This document shows positions 58,111 through 64,000 of a stretch of DNA of 64,000 nucleotides, piece after piece. The position numbers were made by a program, and so were the translations under genes. Numbering within the stretch: the stretch's first letter is position 1; every line of letters begins with the position of its first letter. The notes under the pieces are model-generated. The model was not told where the DNA came from. It saw only the letters and a list, made by a program, of their open reading frames with translations, and did no database searches. The stretch is from Anaeramoeba flamelloides (taxonomy: Eukaryota; Metamonada; Anaeramoebidae): NCBI GenBank assembly GCA_027625915.1, contig JANTQA010000008.1:10541001-10605000 (forward strand), written 5' to 3'.

Positions 58111-59335
58111 TTTAAACTTTTCAAACTCTTGAATTAATTTAGGTATTAGTTTAATAAGCAAAATAAACAGAAAAACACTAATTGTAATTTAGAAAACAGA
58201 ATTTAAATTCGAAAATTTGGTAATTTCAATTAATAACAAGAAATTTAAATTCAAAAATAAATTTCAAAATTAATCTCTACCTTATCTTAAAAAACAAATA
58301 AAATTTAATCGAGAATAAAAAATAAAATTAATAGAATTTAGAGAATTAAACCTTCTTATAAAAAAATTATAATTATAATATTAATGAAGTGTTGAATTCT
58401 ACTTGTTGGGAATGTTGTTAGGTTTTTCAGAATTCAAAAGAATTGAGTACAATCAATAATTTTACTCTATTATTTTGAATTATAGAAAAATTATGTTATT
58501 TTATCTTGAGTTTTCTGTCTATTGGTAAAATAAAAAGATTTTCGTTAGGATTTTTTTGAGTTTTCTATTTATTTTAAAACCCCAATAGAACAGTTCACTT
58601 ATAAAATAGAAAACCTCAAAAAAACCTAGACACTCTATGACACTCGATGACACTTTTCCCAATTATTTCCAAAATTAAAAAAAACAAATGGGCACTCTTT
58701 GAAATTCTAAGGTACCGCCCCCCAAAAAAAAAAAAAAAAATATTTCATAATGATTAAAAACCAAAAACTAATAGTTATTAAAAACACAAAAATAATTTAA
58801 AGTATCAATCAAACTCAACTATTCTAAAATTCGGAACCTTTACTATTTTCTTAATTAGATACTACTATCTAATAAATATAAATTCAAATAAAAATTTATC
58901 CTCTATGTTTAAAATATCAACAGAAGGCCACAATAGAAAACATGGATCACTTTTTATGAGTATTTCCTTCCTATGAAAACGATAGATTGAATTTTCAGAA
59001 TAAATTAAAAAAAATAAAATGTAATGAAATAATCAAAAATTTCGTGAGTTTAAAATTATTTTTTTTTTATTAATAATCGTAAAATCTATGATTTTATTAT
59101 TAAATTTGTGAAAAGGGATTTAAGTATAAGAGCAATTAGAGTGTAATTTACTTTTATTACTCAATAAAATAAAAAAAAAGTTTATTATTGTTTTTTTTAA
59201 AGGGCAAGAATATAAACAACAACCTACTAATATTAAAATTCAATATTTGATTATTTTTATTTATTTATAGAAAGGATTAATTAAAGAAAAATCATCAAAT
59301 AAAAAAAATAGAAGAAGAAAAATAATATATATATA

Positions 59336-59531
59336 CAGTCAGTTTCACTTTTAAGGCACAAACTTCAACAAAATTTAAGGCACAAAAAAAATCTCAAATT
59401 AAAGCACAAAATCCAAATTCTAATAAAATAATTTGTAAAAAAAAAAAATTCCAAATTTTGTGCTTTAATTTGAGATTTTTTTGTGCCTTAAATTTAGTTG
59501 AAAGTTTGTGCCTTAAAAGTGAAACTGACTG
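59336..59531. mobile_element. CAGTCAG-family MITE inserted in (TA)n
   Basis: ATATATA|CAGTCAGTTTCAC left and GTGAAACTGACTG|TATATATA right, 196 bp, very similar to the copy at 57643. The (TA)n continues to 59558. Confidence 0.9.
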
Positions 59532-59574
59532 TATATATATATATATATATATATATATCACAGGTATTACGATT

Positions 59575-59632
59575 TTTTTGATATCATTAAACGCGTTTGC
59601 GCACGCGTGAGCAACTCGTGTAATTCGTTCCT
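59575..59632. other. CpG-rich patch with repeated ACGCGT
   Basis: AAACGCGTTTGCGC followed by ACGCGTGAGCAACTCG: two ACGCGT palindromes and several CpG within 30 bases, in DNA otherwise almost without CpG. It lies between two (TA)n runs. On the minus strand it is open (EERITRVAHACANAFND) but short. Function unknown. Confidence 0.4.
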
Positions 59633-61139
59633 CTGATATATATATATCCCTTAACACCCCAAATAACCTAAAAACATTTCAAACAAAAATTTTAATTTGA
59701 AATGGTATCAAGGGATAATAAGGTATAGATTTAATAAAAAATTATCTTAGAAAGAAAATTTTATAATTAAAAATTGTATAGTTACTTAAAATAAAAAAAT
59801 AACTTGAAAAAAATTTTTCAACATTGGGAATTTTTTTTTGGTTATTAGTGATTTTATTATTTTTCCAAATTTTGTCAAAATAAATTTTTTTTTTTTTTTT
59901 TGAAAAGTTTGTCTAGACATCAAAAACCTCTTAGTTTTAACATTTAAAACACATCATACTTTACTGGAAATTTTTTGGGGGCCTTTGCACCCCAAAATTG
60001 CCTAAAATGCTTGATTAAATAATTTATTCATTATAAAAGTTATTATAGCATCACATAGAATATTTGTTTTATCTACTGATTACTATTCAATATCAATATC
60101 TATATTAGATTCTAAATAATTTAAAAATAAAAAAAAATATAAATTAAATTAGAAAAAAAAATCAAATTTTTTTTCATTGCAAAATTTTATATTTTTTTCA
60201 ACAAGATTTTTTTTCAATTTTAAATGATTTGTCCAATAGTTCGAGTCAGATTAATAATTGATTTTTTTTTTTTATTTTTTACAATTTTTTAATTTTTGAC
60301 TTTTTAAAATCTAGACATAAAATAAACAATATTGTTGAATTAGAGACCATATATCAGAACTTATTTAACAAGATCTGGATTAATTTATTAACGAAAAATC
60401 CAAATATCGCAAATATATTATTCAAAATTTTACTAATAACAAAATGCAATAAAAAAAAAATTGGTTTCGGAGATTATTTTATTATATCACGGAATAATAT
60501 TTAAGAGTTATTTTTTATTTTATTTCAAATTTGGGTATAAATATTTTATCCATTAAATAGTAATGTATATTTGTTTTATTCCAATTTAATAAATTGAAAT
60601 TATTTTACATTTTTTTTTTTTTTTTTGATTTTCAATTATTATCTATTGCTTAAATAAAAGTTTTAGAAAATTAATCATATTAAGAATTTAATTTTGGCCT
60701 AAAGAAATAAATTTCATTTTTCTCTTAATTAGATATTTATTGAAATTTTTTCTAAAAAAAAAAATTAAATTTAAAAGTAATTTATTTTTTTATTTATTTT
60801 TTTTATCATAAAATTAGCAAAATTTTTTGGTGGTTATTATTAATAAATTAATGTATTGAGTTTTGAATTACTATTAATGTAATAAAATTTCTGATTTAAA
60901 AAAATAAAATAAAAATAAAAATCTTTAAAAAAATATATAAAATGAATAATTATAATTTTTTTTTCAATTTCAAAAAAAAAATCAATAACTTAACTACTTT
61001 ATCTTTGAACTATTTTGACTTTTTATTATAATTCAAATCTGGATTAAAGAAAAATAAGAAAATTAATATATTAGTAGATCAATATCATTTTAAATCTAAT
61101 TTAAAAAACTTGATGAAATTTAGGTAAATCCGGGGTGCT

Positions 61140-61178
<39 letters not shown>

Positions 61179-62689
61179 GAAATTTTTATTCACCGAAAAA
61201 TAAAAAAAGAAGTGGAAATCCTCTTCGTTTCGACCATGTAGTTGAAAGAACTTTTTTTTCAAAAATTTGTGTTTATCAAAGATATTTTCATTTATTTTAG
61301 TATAACTCAAAAATCCTAAATAATCGAAACCAAAAAAAATCAATAAATAAAAGAGAAAAATAATTAAAATAATCAAAAGAATGATTTATTTTATGTATAT
61401 ATTGTGACTTGTAATCAATAAAGTAATTATTAAAAAATTTTGAAGTAATTAAATATATTTAGATGTTATCAAATACTATTAAAAATAAATTTTATGATCG
61501 ATCACAAAAAAAAATGAAAATATCAACAAATAAAAAATCAATTAAATACTATGATTTTTAATCAAATTTCCCAGATACTTGTATATTATTTTTCTTTTAA
61601 CCCGTACTGTGTATTTTAGTTTTATCTTTGCTGATTATTCAATTCCTCCTTGTTATGTGAAAGTAAATAAATACTTATAAATATGTGAATTTTAAAAGAA
61701 ATAATATTATAGTTCTAAAAGGCAATTTAAAAGGTGAAAGGTATTATTACGTATGTTAACACTTTCTTTGAATTTTTTTTCGTCATTTAACGTAGAAATA
61801 TTTTTGACTATGGAGAATTAGTAATTTTATACATAAAAGTAAAAAAAAATTTTGTTAAAAAATAAATAATAAAAAAATGAAATTATTATTATTGCAAAAC
61901 ATCATAAAGGATTAGTTAGGAAATAACTGTGTTGAAACAAGAAATGTGATAATGGAATGTGCAAAAAATATGGATAAAACTGGTTTTATTTTTAACAAAA
62001 AAAAAAAAATTAATGAAATTTTATTGCTCATAAGTTGAAGAGTATTCATATGATGAAAAAAAAATTCTGATCGCATTTTTCAAATTAGTAATTTTGAAAA
62101 AAAAATTTAAGTTAATAATTTTTAATGTTTTTAATGTGATCAACAAAAAAATATTATAGTATAGTGTAATCACAATGCAAAAAAATGGGTGATCTGATCT
62201 ACTTTGAAATCTTAAAAAAAGTTAAATTTTGAATACTTTTACATACCAACTAGTAGTAATTTTTTAAAATAATTAATTCGATTTCCCAGTTTTAAAGTGT
62301 TTATAATTTTGAAGGATTTTAAACGGAAAACATACTTGGTATTATTTTTGCCTTTTTAAAATATACAAGTAAACTATTTTCATGTTTAAAACGAAAAACT
62401 CATACTTAAATGGGAAATCACTAATTTCATTTTTTCCAACACTTTAAAGACAAATATACCATATCTGTGTTTTAATAGTTATTTTGTTTTCACTTTTTTT
62501 AAGTTTTTTCGTTTGCGTTTTTTCACATCCCAGAAACGAAAAATATGATTTCAAAAGAATTCGAGGACTTTTTCAAAAAACAAAAAATGAAACAACGAAT
62601 GAAACGAAAAATATATATATAAAAAAACGAAAAAACGCGATTTTATAAATCTTTCGCCATTTTCAAACAAAAACACGTACTAACTGTGA

Positions 62690-63670
62690 TATATATATAT
62701 ATATATATAAATTTATCATTTTCATGACCAATTAGAAACTATTCACGTCCTGAATACAGGAGGAGCAAAAACCCGATAGAAAGATTATTGATTATTGATA
62801 AAAATTACACATTTCATCATTAAAAATTGGTATTCCACGACTCTCAGAGTGGGGGCACCGGGCGTCCGTTTTTATATATTTTTTATTATTTAAAAAATTT
62901 TTTGTATTCGACTTTATTTTTAATTTTTCATTATTACCTTAAATTTTCTAACCATAAGAGCTTTGATAAAAAATTCCCGACAAACACAGTAAATTTCATA
63001 ATTTTGATTAGTCATGTTGAAGAGTTTCTGTGTATTTTTTCTAGGAATAACTTTTTCATATTATTTCTTATCTAGAATTTTTGATAATTTTTTTTTCCAT
63101 TTGATTCTGATAAATTTATACCTTTCACAATACCAAATGAAGTGGTTTAAATTTTCATAATAATGAGTACAATAATCGCATTTTTTACATTTTTCTTTTT
63201 TTATATATATATTATATTCAGATTTATTTTTTAAAACTTATGAGTATCTATTTAATCCATTTGTAAAGGTTCTAAATTTGAGAAATTTAGTACAAAATTC
63301 AATATTTGATAGTATTTATTTATTATTTTTTTTTAGAATAATTATTAATTTGAAATCTATTATGTTTGTTGAAAATATTTTGAATTTTGCCCAATAGTTG
63401 ATCCTAATACTTTTAACCTTCATGTTGTTAATAAGAACCCCAACAAATTAAGATTGGGTTATTAATTAATGACTACAAATAATCAAATTTTAAAATAGTA
63501 TTTTTTGGAATTAAGAGACAAATTAACCAAGTCTCAAAAATGTATTATCGGAAAATATTTAATTTAAAATTTACGAATAGTTTTTCTCAAATTTTTTTCA
63601 TTAAACAAAAAGAAAAAAATGATTTAAACTGTTCTTTGAATAAATAGATTAATTTTTTTTCAAGTTTTTA
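62690..63670 (-). mobile_element. LINE 3' part, minus orientation, with zinc-knuckle and (TA)n tail
   Basis: On the minus strand, about 63260-63090 reads RTFTNGLNRYS, then CKKCDYC...NHFIWYCERYKFIRIKW: the Cys/Cys/His/Cys knuckle and following R that close LINE reverse-transcriptase ORFs. It continues into a 3' UTR nearly identical to 44420-44700, ending AAATTTA and then (TA)n at 62708-62684. Further upstream (63300-63670) matches 52300-52860. Stops are present, so it is dead. Confidence 0.7.
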
Positions 63671-64000
63671 TTATTTATTGAATCAATTTGAAATAAACTG
63701 GTTTGAATATAAAAATAATTTCCTTACAAAATATAAAATCATTATTTGATGTTTACAGGAAAAAAAGTATAATTTTTGATATTTTTTTTCATCAAGTATT
63801 TAGTGGTTTTATTTTTGAAAGTATATATTTTCCTACTTGCTTAACAGATAATAAGATTTCTTTTACCTTTGAAGAAAATAATTTTTTTATTAATAAATAA
63901 AAAAAATGAAATTATGAATTTCGAAAAAAATTTCAAGACTTTTAAAATCATTCTAATTTCTAAAAAAATTAGAAAAGAGTGTTTGAAAGATATATCTTCA

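Larger units (their letters stand above)
54734..64000. other. Gene-free right end, transposon relics
   Basis: No host gene was recognised after uL2. Contents: a Tc1/mariner-like inverted-repeat relic, a LINE reverse-transcriptase relic with a MITE, another MITE in a (TA)n run, several (TA)n runs (59532-59558, 61145-61177, 62684-62708) and a minus-strand LINE end. Bases 59660-61100 and 61400-62500 are plain AT-rich DNA. Confidence 0.6.

Noticed and set aside
62641-62670. U5 snRNA-like ATAAATCTTTCGCC
   Set aside because: The 14-base match covers the start of U5 loop 1, but the invariant TTTTAC loop and the returning AAAGATTT stem are absent, so it is likely chance.
1-64000. CRISPR arrays, bacterial operons or rRNA
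   Set aside because: No direct repeats with regular spacers, no Shine-Dalgarno-linked gene clusters and no rRNA-like sequence; the spliced genes show the window is eukaryotic nuclear DNA.

Overview
The window is eukaryotic, from a very AT-rich (by eye about 80 percent A+T) intron-bearing genome with long homopolymer runs, many small inverted-repeat transposons and decayed LINEs. Six protein genes are secure: the C-terminal end of the ribosome-assembly factor NSA2 (1-289, +), a C2-domain protein with a huge Met/Asn/Gln-rich tail (4847-9199, -), a Ras GTPase (14742-15561, +), a Rab2/Rab14-like GTPase (20706-27056, -), a coiled-coil TLDc-domain protein (50283-51518, +) and ribosomal protein uL2/RPL8 (53539-54733, +). 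This gene set (Ras, Rab, C2 and TLDc proteins) in an AT-rich genome fits a free-living amoeboid protist; an Anaeramoeba-like metamonad or an amoebozoan is my best guess, but the organism cannot be proved from the window.

Layout. 1-4.8 kb: NSA2 end, then an old LINE relic and A-rich sequence. 4.8-9.2 kb: C2 gene on the minus strand with a 2.9 kb intron. 9.6-10.5 kb: two tiny possible spliced genes. 14.7-15.6 kb: Ras. 16-18.3 kb: a cluster of four inverted-repeat elements. 20.7-27.1 kb: Rab gene, whose third intron is 5.4 kb and is filled with repeats. 27-34 kb: repeats, including one element inserted in another. 34.5-38.3 kb: strand-asymmetric, T-poor sequence with 8-bp and 13-bp minisatellites. 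38.7-39.15 kb: two GC-richer islands, one resembling a polyadenylated retrocopy and one an unrecognised exon. 40-50 kb: repeats and one acidic hypothetical ORF. 50.3-51.5 kb: TLDc gene. 53.5-54.7 kb: uL2. 55-64 kb: Tc1/mariner-like relic, LINE reverse-transcriptase relic cut by a MITE, and a second LINE 3' end.

The genes are unrelated housekeeping or signalling genes transcribed separately. Confirmed introns use GT-AG with donors such as GTTTGT, GTATGT, GTAAGT, GTATGC, GTAAAC, GTACGA and GTAACA. Starts are usually preceded by a CAAA-type context. At least six inverted-repeat element families (about 150-540 bp, most flanked by TA) are dispersed through intergenic DNA and large introns; no intact transposase was seen, so they look non-autonomous.
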